Part shown: positions 8,099 to 16,241 of the stretch, piece after piece
How positions within the stretch are numbered: the first letter of the stretch is position 1
Layout: each line of letters opens with the position of its first letter
NCBI GenBank assembly: GCA_001767195.1
Contig: MEKU01000026.1
Coordinates: 1-48,411 of the forward strand
Reading direction: 5' to 3'
DNA: 48,411 bases
Origin: Acidobacteria bacterium RIFCSPLOWO2_02_FULL_67_21
Lineage (GTDB): Bacteria; Acidobacteriota; Vicinamibacteria; Vicinamibacterales; UBA2999
Position numbers and translations under genes: made by a program
The notes under the pieces: model-generated
What the model was told of the DNA's origin: nothing
Database searches by the model: none
What the model saw: the letters and a program-made list of their open reading frames with translations, nothing else

Positions 8099-9034
8099 AT
8101 GACTACGACACGACATCGCCTGCTGTTCACCGTTGCCTTCTGCGCGTCGCTGGCTCTAGCTGCCTGCGGCCGCGGCGAGACACCGGCCGCGCCGCCCGAA
8201 GACGCAGCCATGCCGGCCGGACACGTCATGGGCGGATGGACGGTGACTGACGGCATCGAGACGCCCGAGAGCGTCTGGGTCGATACGGTCAGCGGCACGA
8301 TCTATTCGTCACAGATCGCCGGCGCGCCCGACGGCCGCGACGGCAACGGCCGGATCGTGAAGCTCGACGGCCACGGCCAGATGGTCTCTTCCACCTTCGT
8401 CACGGGCCTGAACGCGCCCAAGGGGCTCCGCGGCCACAACGGGACGCTCTGGACGTCCGACATCGACGAGGTGATCGGGATCGACATGGCCAGCGGCGAC
8501 ATCACATCGCGGGTGAAGATCGACGGCGCGATGTTCCTGAACGACGTCGCCGTCGGGCCGGACGGGACGGTGTACGTGTCGGACATGATGGCGAACCGGA
8601 TCCATGCGGTGCGCGACGGCAAAGCGTCGGTGTTCGCCGAAGGAGAGCAGCTCGAATGGCCGAACGGTCTGCTGGTCGATGGGAACCGGCTGATCGTCGG
8701 CGGATGGGGCAAGCCGAAGCCCGACTTCACGACCGAGGTGCCGGGACGCCTGTTCGCGCTCGACCTTCAGACGAAGGCGAAGACGCCGATCACGCCGGAG
8801 CCGTTCGCCAACATCGACGGCATCGAATCGGACGGCCGCGGCGGGTTCGTGGTCACAGACTATCTGGCTGGCAAGATCCTCCACGTCGGCGCCGCGGGCG
8901 AGGTCCGGGATCTGCGGCAGTTCATGCCCGGCACGGCGGATCTGGCATTCGTTCCCGAGGGCAACGTCGCCATCGTTCCCCACATGAACGAGAACAAGCT
9001 GGCGGCGTACGACCTGTCTGGTGTATTGAAGTAG
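8099..9034 (+). CDS. SMP-30/gluconolactonase-like lipoprotein
   Basis: The 311-residue protein has a lipoprotein signal peptide with lipobox LAAC, Cys23 being the likely lipidated residue, followed by a Pro/Ala linker. The body has repeated propeller motifs (VDTVSGTIYSSQ, DVAVGPDGTVYVSD, GIESDGRGGFVVTDY) of the SMP-30/gluconolactonase/LRE type. Members hydrolyse lactones with a bound metal or only bind ligands; the substrate here is unknown. The ATG at 8099 is chosen because it directly starts the signal peptide and follows GAGGGA (8090-8095); an open frame extends upstream but only through the repeat. Confidence 0.8.
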   Translation: MTTTRHRLLFTVAFCASLALAACGRGETPAAPPEDAAMPAGHVMGGWTVTDGIETPESVWVDTVSGTIYSSQIAGAPDGRDGNGRIVKLDGHGQMVSSTFVTGLNAPKGLRGHNGTLWTSDIDEVIGIDMASGDITSRVKIDGAMFLNDVAVGPDGTVYVSDMMANRIHAVRDGKASVFAEGEQLEWPNGLLVDGNRLIVGGWGKPKPDFTTEVPGRLFALDLQTKAKTPITPEPFANIDGIESDGRGGFVVTDYLAGKILHVGAAGEVRDLRQFMPGTADLAFVPEGNVAIVPHMNENKLAAYDLSGVLK

Positions 9035-9041
9035 GAGAAGT

Positions 9042-9095
9042 GCCGGGTCTGCGGCTCGATATATTGTCGCTCGCCGCAGGACCCGGCCCACGTAC
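9042..9095. repeat. Family-II palindromic repeat
   Basis: A long stem, GCCGGGTCTGCGGC pairing with GCCGCAGGACCCGGC, encloses a loop of about 17 bases and is followed by CCACGTAC. This is an intergenic copy of the element found inside the ETF:quinone oxidoreductase gene and inside deoB. Confidence 0.75.
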
Positions 9096-9105
9096 AACCT
9101 TGTTT

Positions 9106-9157
9106 GTGGGGCGGGTGCCGCCGGAGACTCGGTCGCATCGACCGGCGGACCCGCCGG
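9106..9157. repeat. Family-II-like palindrome, opposite orientation
   Basis: GGCGGGTGCCGCCGG (from 9110) pairs, with a small bulge, with CCGGCGGACCCGCC (about 9142-9155). It faces the copy at 9042-9095 tail to tail around ACGTACAACCTTGTTTGTGG. Together the pair fills the gap between two convergent genes and could end transcription from both sides, although no T-run follows. Confidence 0.6.
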
Positions 9158-9158
9158 C

Positions 9159-10199
9159 CTAAGTCAGATTCACCAGCCCCAGCAGCTCCTGGCTGTACTT
9201 CTTTCGCGCCTCGCCGTAGACCGGGTTCACCGCTGCGACGAACATCTTGTGCTGTTCGGGCGTCAGGTCGATGATCTCGCCGCCCACCTTCCGAATCGCC
9301 GCGGCGGCCTCGTCTTCCTCTTTCAGGTGCAGATCGCGTTGGTACGTGACGGCGTCGCCGATGGCGGCCCGCATCTCCTCCTGCAGCGCGCGTGGCCAGG
9401 CGTCAAACGTCGGCCGGTGCACGAAGATCGGGCGCGTGAGGTACGAGTGATTGGTGGCGGTATGGAACTTGTGCACGTTGTGAATGCCGTACGTCACCGT
9501 GTTCGCAAACGGGTTCTCCTGGCCATCGAGCGTGCCGGCCTTGACCGCAGCCAGCGCTTCGCTCAGGTCCATGATCTTCGGCGCTGCACCGAGCAGCTCG
9601 AACGCGCGCGCGAGGATCTGGCTCGGAAGCACGCGAATCGACAGCCCTTTCAAGTCGGCCGGCGTCCGAACAGGGCGCACACGGTTGGAGACGTGCCGGA
9701 ATCCGTTTTCAAAGTAGCCGAGGATCCGGTAGTTCATGCCGGCTTCGATCCGATCCGTCAGCCCGCTGCCGAAGCGGCCGTCGGTGGCCGCGCGCGCCGA
9801 CGCCGTGTCGGAGAACAGGAACGGCAGATCGCCAACCGCCACGTCCGGCACGCGGTCGGCGAAGTAGCTGCTCGCCATGTACGAGAGCGTCAGCACACCG
9901 CTTTCAACGAGCCAGAGAAGGTCCTCCGCCCGATAGCCGAGATCGAGAATGTTGTAGACGTATTTGACATCGACCTCGCCCTTGAACTTCCCGGCAAGTC
10001 GATCGCCGATCCGCCTCAGCGAGGTGCTGAAGCCGCTGCTCTGGGGCGCATATCCCGCCAGGATGATCGGCATCGGCTTCCTGGTGGACACCGCCGGCGC
10101 GCGCTGCGGGCCTGCCTGGGCCGACAGCACGCCGGCTCGCCCCGCCAGGGTGCCGGCTCCAATCACCGCTGATGTCGTCAGAAAGTCGCGCCTGCGCAT
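9159..10199 (-). CDS. TRAP transporter substrate-binding protein, DctP-like
   Basis: This 346-residue protein begins MRRRDFLTTSAVIGAG, a twin-arginine-type signal ending near SAQA. The mature part has the TRAP receptor features: GVLTLSYMASSYFADRVPD, the DLKGLSIRVLPSQI segment whose Arg contacts the substrate carboxylate, and KAGTLDGQENPFANT. The ATG at 10199 is chosen because AGGAGG (10205-10210) lies five bases upstream. No DctQ or DctM membrane subunits are nearby, so the receptor is an orphan here. Substrate unknown, probably an organic acid. Confidence 0.85.
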   Translation of the reverse strand: MRRRDFLTTSAVIGAGTLAGRAGVLSAQAGPQRAPAVSTRKPMPIILAGYAPQSSGFSTSLRRIGDRLAGKFKGEVDVKYVYNILDLGYRAEDLLWLVESGVLTLSYMASSYFADRVPDVAVGDLPFLFSDTASARAATDGRFGSGLTDRIEAGMNYRILGYFENGFRHVSNRVRPVRTPADLKGLSIRVLPSQILARAFELLGAAPKIMDLSEALAAVKAGTLDGQENPFANTVTYGIHNVHKFHTATNHSYLTRPIFVHRPTFDAWPRALQEEMRAAIGDAVTYQRDLHLKEEDEAAAAIRKVGGEIIDLTPEQHKMFVAAVNPVYGEARKKYSQELLGLVNLT

Positions 10200-10230
10200 C
10201 GTTGCCTCCTGCGGCATTCTACTGCCGTTC

Positions 10231-10257
10231 GGCCCGGCTGAAGCCGGGCACTACGTA
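10231..10257. repeat. Family-I half-element
   Basis: GGCCCGGCT-GA-AGCCGGGC followed by CACTACGTAC. It includes the stop codon of the neighbouring PepSY gene (10251-10253) and is nearly identical to the copy inside alaS. Confidence 0.8.
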
Positions 10258-11195
10258 CGGTCTTGCACCACGACGCTCTGTTGTACGTAGTGCCCGGCTT
10301 TAGCCGGGCCACGTACCACGCGACACCACCACATCGCGAGGCCGGTCGCGAACATGACGGCCGGCACCAGTCCGATGATCACCCAGACCGCCTTCAGCGT
10401 GTGGCTGCGCCACCGCCCGAAGTGCAGCCGTACGAGCCATTCCAGCACCACGTCGCCGGACCGTGGATAGCTGGAGAGGTCCTCGCCCCAGCCCCAATCG
10501 ACGAACCGTCCGAACGGATCGGGAAACGCGAGATAGATCCCTGAGACGGCCCACAGCGCGATCACCGCGAAAAACCAGAAGCCGGTGGCGCTGTGCAGGT
10601 CGAAGCTGAGACGCGGCCACGGCACCCGCCAGTTGATGGTCATGCCTCGCGCCCAGCCGGCAACGCCCCGCCACCAGATCATCGCGCCCGTGGCGCAGAG
10701 CAGGGTCACAAAGAGGCTGCCGAGGCCGTTCCAGTACCGTCCGCGTCCCCCATCGACCATCAGCAGGTCGTCGTGGAGGTCCGCCGTCCAGAGGAGCGCC
10801 CGTGCGAGCCGTGGATACGGGTCTCCGAGATCCGCGCCGGTGTAGGCGTTGAACAGACGCTCGAAAGTGTCCTCGCCGCGCGCGAGCGAAATCCGGACCA
10901 CGGGACTGCGCCGCTCGACGGCGCCGACGCGGGTCACCGTATGCCCCGGATAGGCGCGCCGCGCCGCCTGCGCCAGCGTCTCCTCCGGCAGCAGCCGCAG
11001 CGATTCGTTGAACACGGGCCGTCGCGGACTGAAGGCCCGATCGAGCTCGCGGCGGAACACGAGCGCACTGCCCGTGACGCTCAGCATCACGACGTAGAGC
11101 CCGGTCGCAAGCCCGATCCAGAGATGGAGCTGAAAGGAGACCTTCCGCAGCCGTGTCGAGTGGGGCCGCCGCAGCCACCTCGCCCAGATACCCAT
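10251..11195 (-). CDS. PepSY-associated membrane protein
   Basis: The 314-residue protein has about four membrane helices in the PepSY-TM arrangement: a first helix after RKVSFQLHLWIGLATGLYVV, a periplasmic PepSY region (LPEETLAQAARRAYPGHTV), then LFVTLLCATGAMIWW, SATGFWFFAVIALWAVSGIYL and VIIGLVPAVMFATGLAMWW. Such proteins often accompany siderophore uptake or flavin-dependent iron reduction. It stands alone here. The last 20 or so residues (RGPAKAGHYVQQ onward) and the stop codon are encoded by two family-I repeats and their spacer, so the natural C-terminus appears to have been replaced. Confidence 0.85.
   Translation of the reverse strand: MGIWARWLRRPHSTRLRKVSFQLHLWIGLATGLYVVMLSVTGSALVFRRELDRAFSPRRPVFNESLRLLPEETLAQAARRAYPGHTVTRVGAVERRSPVVRISLARGEDTFERLFNAYTGADLGDPYPRLARALLWTADLHDDLLMVDGGRGRYWNGLGSLFVTLLCATGAMIWWRGVAGWARGMTINWRVPWPRLSFDLHSATGFWFFAVIALWAVSGIYLAFPDPFGRFVDWGWGEDLSSYPRSGDVVLEWLVRLHFGRWRSHTLKAVWVIIGLVPAVMFATGLAMWWCRVVRGPAKAGHYVQQSVVVQDRT
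10283..10310. repeat. Family-I half-element inside PepSY 3' end
   Basis: GTACGTAGTGCCCGGCTTTA followed by GCCGGGCC is the mirror partner of the 10231-10257 copy. It encodes PepSY residues GPAKAGHYV. Confidence 0.8.
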
Positions 11196-11318
11196 GTGCG
11201 GCGAGCATCGTAACAGGCGTTAACGGCGGCGTGCCGCCGGACCGATACAATGTGAGGCTTGAGGCCTGTGCCCTGAGGCCTTCCGTGAGGTAAACTCTTT
11301 CAGCTCAGCTGTTTCCAC

Positions 11319-12029
11319 ATGACCCCCATCCGGACGCTCGTTGTGACGGCCGCGGCAATGCTGTGGGCGATGCCTGCGGCGGCGCAGATCTATGCGTGGC
11401 GCGACGCCGCCGGGACGCTCGTGCTGTCCGACCGCCGGCTCGACCCGGCAGCGGCCACGGCCACCTACGCGGTCCCGGACGCCCCGGCCTTCCGGGCGAC
11501 CCGCCCCGCGCCAGACGACGGGGGCGATGGGAAGTTCGAGCCGATCGTGCAGGAGCACGCTGCGCGGCAGGGGCTGCGTCCGGACCTGGTGCGCGCGGTC
11601 ATCCAGGTGGAATCGGGGTTCAACCCGCGCGCGACGTCGCCGAAGGGCGCGATGGGCCTGATGCAGCTGATGCCGGCCACCGCGCGGGAGCTCGGCGTGC
11701 GCAACCCATACGACCCGGTCGACAACGTGCGCGGCGGCACCGCGTACCTGCGGCAACTGCTCGACCGCTATGAGGGCAATGAAGAGCTGGCGCTCGCCGC
11801 GTACAACGCCGGCTCCTCGGCCGTGGATCGGCACGGCGGCGTGCCGCCGTACGACGAGACGGTCGATTACGTGCGGAAGGTCGGCTCAGCCGCCGATACC
11901 GCCCCCACGACCACGGCACGCGGCAAGCGCGTCATCTACAAGGTGGTCGACATTGTCGGCGGCCGTCCCGTGGTGCGCTACACGACGGAACGTCCGGCGT
12001 CTAGCACGTACGAGATCGTTCAGCGATAA
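11319..12029 (+). CDS. Lytic transglycosylase with DUF4124-like N-terminus
   Basis: This 236-residue exported enzyme has a signal peptide ending near MPAAAQ, a short DUF4124-like module (IYAWRDAAGTLVLSDRR), then an SLT domain: Glu98 in VIQVESGFNPRATS is the catalytic acid, followed by GAMGLMQLMPATARELGV and LALAAYNAGSSAVDRHGGVP. It cleaves peptidoglycan between MurNAc and GlcNAc to form 1,6-anhydro ends. The C-terminal 35 residues (IYKVVDIVGGRPVVRYTTER) lie outside the family core and are of unknown role. Confidence 0.9.
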   Translation: MTPIRTLVVTAAAMLWAMPAAAQIYAWRDAAGTLVLSDRRLDPAAATATYAVPDAPAFRATRPAPDDGGDGKFEPIVQEHAARQGLRPDLVRAVIQVESGFNPRATSPKGAMGLMQLMPATARELGVRNPYDPVDNVRGGTAYLRQLLDRYEGNEELALAAYNAGSSAVDRHGGVPPYDETVDYVRKVGSAADTAPTTTARGKRVIYKVVDIVGGRPVVRYTTERPASSTYEIVQR

Positions 12030-12040
12030 GCACTTACGCT

Positions 12041-12130
12041 AGAATTTACGGATTGACGAATTTACGAATTGACGGATTTCATTGCGGCATTTCAGTTCGT
12101 AAATTCGTAGATTCGTAAATTCGTAAATTC
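12041..12130. repeat. Palindromic 8-bp minisatellite
   Basis: The left arm (12041-12078) is a degenerate tandem of AATTTACG/GATTGACG units; the right arm (12097-12130) is CGTAAATT repeated four times with small changes. The arms are largely reverse complementary around an 18-base centre. AT-rich, unlike the genome. It fills the leader of rpsT. Confidence 0.8.
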
Positions 12131-12144
12131 ACACGAGGTCTTTT

Positions 12145-12414
12145 TTGGCAAAGCGTACGAAATCGGCTCTGAAGGCCAACCGGCAGAACATCAAACGGCG
12201 CGCGCACAACCGTCAGATGCGGTCGACGCTGCGGAGCGCGCTGAAATCCATCCGCGCATCGCTCGACGCCAAGGATCTGACCGGCGCCAAGGCGGCGCTG
12301 CGGCGGACGGTCTCGATCGTCGACAAGATGGCGACGAAGGGGATCATCCACCGCAACACGGCCGCCCGCTACAAGTCCCGCATCGCGGGGCGCCTCACCA
12401 AGACCGCGGTGTAG
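12145..12414 (+). CDS. rpsT: Small ribosomal subunit protein bS20
   Basis: An 89-residue, Lys/Arg-rich protein beginning MAKRTKSALKANRQN with the typical HNRQMRSTLRSALKSIR and the C-terminal KGIIHRNTAARYKSRI. It binds 16S rRNA in the small subunit. The start is TTG at 12145, with a GAGG Shine-Dalgarno at 12135-12138; a weak start codon is common for rpsT because S20 limits its own translation. The leader is occupied by the palindromic minisatellite. Confidence 0.97.
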   Translation: MAKRTKSALKANRQNIKRRAHNRQMRSTLRSALKSIRASLDAKDLTGAKAALRRTVSIVDKMATKGIIHRNTAARYKSRIAGRLTKTAV

Positions 12415-12426
12415 ACGAAGCGGTGT

Positions 12427-12506
12427 GCACGTAGTGCCCGGCTTCAGCCGGGCCGGTGCACGTAGTGCCCGGCTTCAGCCGGGCCGGCCTGAAGGCCGGC
12501 ACTACA
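12427..12506. repeat. Cluster of three family-I half-elements
   Basis: GTGCACGTAGTGCCCGGCTT-CAGCCGGGCC occurs twice in tandem (12427-12453 and 12457-12484) and is followed by a facing copy with stem CCGGCCT-GA-AGGCCGG and tail CACTAC (12485-12506). The cluster fills the gap between convergent rpsT and the DUF1080 gene. Confidence 0.8.
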
Positions 12507-12517
12507 GCCTGACCGTC

Positions 12518-13096
12518 TTACAGCGCGCGGATCTGCACCTTCCGGAACCTCACGGTTCCCGGACCCCCATACTGCAGCGTGACGTGGCCCCGGGCGAACT
12601 GCGTGTGCTCGCCCTCGGCGGTCTTGGTGCCATCGATCGAGACCATCATGCGCGGGCCGCGGGCGTTGATCACGATCGTGCCCCACTGCCCGGCGACCTT
12701 CATGGGCGTGATCACCTTCGCGACGTTGACGATGCCGCCGGTCGCGTAGTCGCCCTCGGGACGCCCGTCCCAGATGTTGACCTCGTAGCAGCCTTTCGGG
12801 CTGATCGCCTTCGGGTCCTGGCAGCGGATGAAGATGCCGCTGTTCGTCTTCGCTGATTCAACCCAGAACTCGGCGGTCAGCTCGAAGTCACCGAACTGGT
12901 CCTGCGACACCAGGTGCCCGCCCTTGCCCTCGGTCGCCTGCACGGCGCCATCGGCAATCGTCCAGTTTGCGTCGCCCACCGGGTTCCACCCGTCCAGCGA
13001 CCTGCCGTCGAACAGCGTCCGCGCACCCATCTGCGCCGACACCAGGCCGGCCATGAGCAACCCGAGCACCACCACCATCATCAACGAACGTTTCAT
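12518..13096 (-). CDS. Secreted DUF1080 protein (3-keto-disaccharide hydrolase family)
   Basis: This 192-residue protein has a clear signal peptide (hydrophobic core MMVVVLGLLMAGLVSA) and the concanavalin-like DUF1080 fold: TLFDGRSLDGWNP, GHLVSQDQFGDFELTAEFW, NSGIFIRCQDP and GQWGTIVINARG. Family members include hydrolases of 3-keto-glycosides; many are uncharacterised. The ATG at 13096 starts the signal peptide and has GGAGG at 13102-13106; the frame runs further upstream but overlaps the next gene. Confidence 0.85.
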   Translation of the reverse strand: MKRSLMMVVVLGLLMAGLVSAQMGARTLFDGRSLDGWNPVGDANWTIADGAVQATEGKGGHLVSQDQFGDFELTAEFWVESAKTNSGIFIRCQDPKAISPKGCYEVNIWDGRPEGDYATGGIVNVAKVITPMKVAGQWGTIVINARGPRMMVSIDGTKTAEGEHTQFARGHVTLQYGGPGTVRFRKVQIRAL

Positions 13097-13124
13097 GTGT
13101 GCCTCCAAAACAGCGTTAAGAGAT

Positions 13125-14381
13125 TCATCGAATGGCTGCGAGATCGAAGTAACGTGGAACGTCTGGTTTCGTGTCCCGCAGGATCTCGACGATCGCGCGC
13201 CGATCGGCGGCCGCCAGCCGCCCATACTTCGGGTCGGTCTCCTCCCCCGACAGGATCCGCCACATCCGGGCGTACACGGCATCACTCGCCATGCCTGGCA
13301 GAGCATCGAACGCCGGCGAGTAGATCAGATAGCTGCATCGATAGCGCAGCAGTCGTGTCGTGAGATCGAGCTCGCGCAGCGAGCGACCCTTCTGATCGCG
13401 CGGCCCGCGCGCCGCAAAGACCTCCGCGAATCCGGACGTTCCCCGCACCGGGACGGGCAGCGGCGCCTCGTCCACGAACAGCAGGTAATCCACCAGATCC
13501 CGGGCGACCTGCATGACGCGCCCGCCGAGGAACCCTTCGTGCTCGACGAGCCGCGCATCCCTGGCGAGCCGCGTGAGCAGGTTCACCATGTGAGTCTGAT
13601 GGTTCAGCACGAGGAGCGCCGCCACGTCGCTTCGCTTCGACGGATAGGTCTCGTCGACGTCGACCTCCTCGACGGCCGGCGCCGCCGGCCGTCGGGCGTA
13701 CGAGCGGTCCGCGCGATGGACGGGCACGTTGCCGAGGTGCACCCGCGGCACCTGGCCACCGGTCACGAACCAGCCACCCCACCGGTCATCGATCGGGGTC
13801 CGGTGGTCCACAGGCCAGCCTTGCGCGTACTCAGATGGATTGTCGGACAGCGGCAGCATGCTCATGGTCAGCAGCCCGGGCACGCCCGCCGTGAACGCCG
13901 TGTCATGGCACTGCAGGCACCGCAGGTCGCGCTCGAACTGCGGCGCCGGCTTGCTCTGCTGGTCGAGCGCGTAGAGCGCCATCCCTTTCCCGGGTTCGAG
14001 CGCGGCAACCTCGAGCACGTCCCCGCCGTTCACCCATCCCACGGCCACCGTATCGTTGAAGTAGAGCGCACGAGGATTGCCGGGGTGGATGTACTGCGGC
14101 TGGAAGCTCGTCTCCGAGAACACCAGTGTCTGGGATTCTACCGGAACGTCGAGCGCCTTCAGGACCGACGTGAGATAGCCGCGCGGACCGTCAAAGGCGA
14201 CCCGCACCTGCCCGGCCTGAATCGCCCGGTTCAGGACAGCCACCGGATCTTCAGGCGGCTCGCCGCTCCGCGCCTCGAGACTCGTCTGCTCAGGGGTCTG
14301 TCCGACCCTCTCGGCCTGCGTCGCGACAACCGTCGCCAGACCCGCCGCCGCGGTCAACATCCACCATCTCGCTGTCGACAT
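13125..14381 (-). CDS. Exported protein with one CXXCH haem-binding motif
   Basis: The 418-residue protein has an N-terminal hydrophobic segment (about 8-22) consistent with export and one c-type haem motif, CLQCH (Cys155, Cys158, His159), followed by DTAFTAGVPGLLTMSMLPLS. The rest matches no enzyme family I can name; SFQPQYIHPGNPRALYFND and LLVLNHQTHMVNLLTRLARD look conserved in style. It is probably a periplasmic monohaem protein. Its stop lies 29 bases before the start of the secreted DUF1080 gene on the same strand, so the two may form one operon. Confidence 0.65.
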   Translation of the reverse strand: MSTARWWMLTAAAGLATVVATQAERVGQTPEQTSLEARSGEPPEDPVAVLNRAIQAGQVRVAFDGPRGYLTSVLKALDVPVESQTLVFSETSFQPQYIHPGNPRALYFNDTVAVGWVNGGDVLEVAALEPGKGMALYALDQQSKPAPQFERDLRCLQCHDTAFTAGVPGLLTMSMLPLSDNPSEYAQGWPVDHRTPIDDRWGGWFVTGGQVPRVHLGNVPVHRADRSYARRPAAPAVEEVDVDETYPSKRSDVAALLVLNHQTHMVNLLTRLARDARLVEHEGFLGGRVMQVARDLVDYLLFVDEAPLPVPVRGTSGFAEVFAARGPRDQKGRSLRELDLTTRLLRYRCSYLIYSPAFDALPGMASDAVYARMWRILSGEETDPKYGRLAAADRRAIVEILRDTKPDVPRYFDLAAIR

Positions 14382-14483
14382 GCCTTGGAAATTCTTCTGT
14401 ACGCGACGTCTGTTTGCAAGGGGCCAGGTTCACGCCGGTGAACAGGCCGAGGTTTCTGATATAACTCCCCGACCGAGATTCTT

Positions 14484-16166
14484 ATGTGGCAGCACAACTA
14501 CGCGCCCGTCGCCGGCAGCATGGGCCTGTCCGCGATCGTCGCGGCGATTCCGATCGTCGTCCTGTTCGTCATGCTCGGCGTGCTGCGGCGGCCGGCATGG
14601 ATGGCGGCCCTGAGCGCGCTGGGGTCGGCGGTGCTCGTGGCGCTCGTCGCCTACGGCATGCCCGTCTCGCTGGCGATCGTCTCGGCGCTCTACGGGGCGG
14701 CGTTCGGCCTCTTCCCCATCGCCTGGGTCGTCTTCGCGTCGGTCATGCTGTACCGCCTGGCGGTCGACACCGGCAAGTTTGAAATCATCAAGGACTCGGT
14801 CGGCAGCCTGACCAACGACCGCCGTCTGCAGGCGCTCTTCATCGCCTTCGCCTTCGGCGCGTTCATCGAAGGGGCGGCCGGGTTCGGCGCGCCGGTCGCG
14901 GTGGCGGGCGCGATGCTCGCCGGTCTCGGCTTTTCGCCGTTCTACGCGGCCGGCATCTGCCTGCTCGCCAACACGGCGCCGGTGGCGTTCGGGTCGATCG
15001 GCATCCCCGTCATCACGCTCGCCAACGTCACCGGGCTGCCCGTCCTGCCGCTGAGCGCCATGGTGGGACGCCTCTCCGCAACGGTCTCGATCATCATCCC
15101 CGCGTACCTGGTCGTGGTGATGGCCGGCGGCCGGCGCGCCCTCGAGGTGCTGCCCGCGATCGTCGCCTGCGGCGTGTCGTTTGCCGGCATGCAGTTCTTC
15201 GTCTCCAACTACATCGGCCCCGAGCTCACCGACATCATGAGCTCGCTCACGTGCATCGTCGTGATGGTGATCGTGCTGAAGGTCTGGAAGCCGAAGACCA
15301 TCATGCGGCTCGAAGGCGACACGCCGGTCATCGCGGCCGTGTCGCATCGGACGCCGGGGGAGGTCTTCATGGCCTGGGTCCCCTACGTCATGCTCGTGGT
15401 GTTCGTGCTCGTCTGGGGCGAGGCGGACGTCAAGGCGGCGATCGACCGCCTGACGCATGCCCTGCTGCCCGGCTTTCTGCCTGTCAGCCCCACCGTGCTC
15501 AACGGGCTGGAAGTACCGTGGCTGCACAATGCGATCACCCGCGTCCCGCCGGTCACGGCGCAGGCGGCGCCCTACGGCGCCGTCTACACGCTCAACTGGC
15601 TGAGCGCGTCCGGCACCGCGTGCCTCCTGGCGACAATCGTTGCCGCCGGTGTACTGAGGGTGAAGCCGCGCCAGTTTGGCGCCGTCTACCAGTCGACGTT
15701 CAGGCAGCTGGCGCTGCCGATGCTGACCATCGCGTCGATGCTCGGCCTGGCCTACCTGATGAATTACTCCGGCATGACGTCGACGCTCGGGCTCGCGCTC
15801 TCAGGGACCGGCGTCGCGTTTCCGTTCTTCAGCGCGGTGCTGGGATGGCTCGGCGTCTTCCTGACCGGCAGCGACACCTCAGCCAACGCGCTCTTCGGCA
15901 ACCTGCAGGTGGTCACCGCCAACGCGCTCGGCCTCAACCCGGTGCTGACCGCGTCGGTGAACTCGGCGGCGGGCGTGATGGGAAAGATGATCTCGATTCA
16001 AAGCATCGCGGTCGCGGTGGCGGCGACCGGCATGACGACGGCCGACGAGAGCCGGCTGTTCCGCTTCACGATCAAGCACAGCCTGCTGCTCATGCTCGTG
16101 ATGGCGGTCATCTCGATGCTGTACGCGTACGTGTTCCCGGAGTTCGTGCCGGTGGTGGGGAGATGA
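14484..16166 (+). CDS. lctP: L-lactate permease
   Basis: A 560-residue membrane protein of the LctP/LldP family with about a dozen hydrophobic segments. Characteristic stretches are GAFIEGAAGFGAPVAVAGAM, LANTAPVAFGSIGIPVITLA and, near the end, FLTGSDTSANALFGNLQ and MGKMISIQSIAVA. It carries lactate (or glycolate) with protons across the inner membrane. The gene is monocistronic here; no lactate dehydrogenase lies nearby. Confidence 0.95.
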   Translation: MWQHNYAPVAGSMGLSAIVAAIPIVVLFVMLGVLRRPAWMAALSALGSAVLVALVAYGMPVSLAIVSALYGAAFGLFPIAWVVFASVMLYRLAVDTGKFEIIKDSVGSLTNDRRLQALFIAFAFGAFIEGAAGFGAPVAVAGAMLAGLGFSPFYAAGICLLANTAPVAFGSIGIPVITLANVTGLPVLPLSAMVGRLSATVSIIIPAYLVVVMAGGRRALEVLPAIVACGVSFAGMQFFVSNYIGPELTDIMSSLTCIVVMVIVLKVWKPKTIMRLEGDTPVIAAVSHRTPGEVFMAWVPYVMLVVFVLVWGEADVKAAIDRLTHALLPGFLPVSPTVLNGLEVPWLHNAITRVPPVTAQAAPYGAVYTLNWLSASGTACLLATIVAAGVLRVKPRQFGAVYQSTFRQLALPMLTIASMLGLAYLMNYSGMTSTLGLALSGTGVAFPFFSAVLGWLGVFLTGSDTSANALFGNLQVVTANALGLNPVLTASVNSAAGVMGKMISIQSIAVAVAATGMTTADESRLFRFTIKHSLLLMLVMAVISMLYAYVFPEFVPVVGR

Positions 16167-16168
16167 CG

Positions 16169-16241
16169 AAAGTCAAAAGGCAAAGGTCAAGAGTCAAAAG
16201 TACGTTCAGTACCTTTGACCTTTGACTTTCGACCTTTGACC
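16169..16241. repeat. Palindromic 7-bp minisatellite
   Basis: Arms 16169-16200 and 16212-16241 consist of degenerate seven-base units (GTCAAAG/GTCGAAA and their complement CTTTGAC) around TACGTTCAGTA. It lies between convergent lctP and holA. The right arm is read as the last residues of HolA (GQRSKVKGQRY). Confidence 0.85.

Noticed and set aside
11219-11250. Promoter-like TACAAT box upstream of the lytic transglycosylase
   Set aside because: The possible -35 box lies too far away and the region is a GC hairpin; too weak to call.
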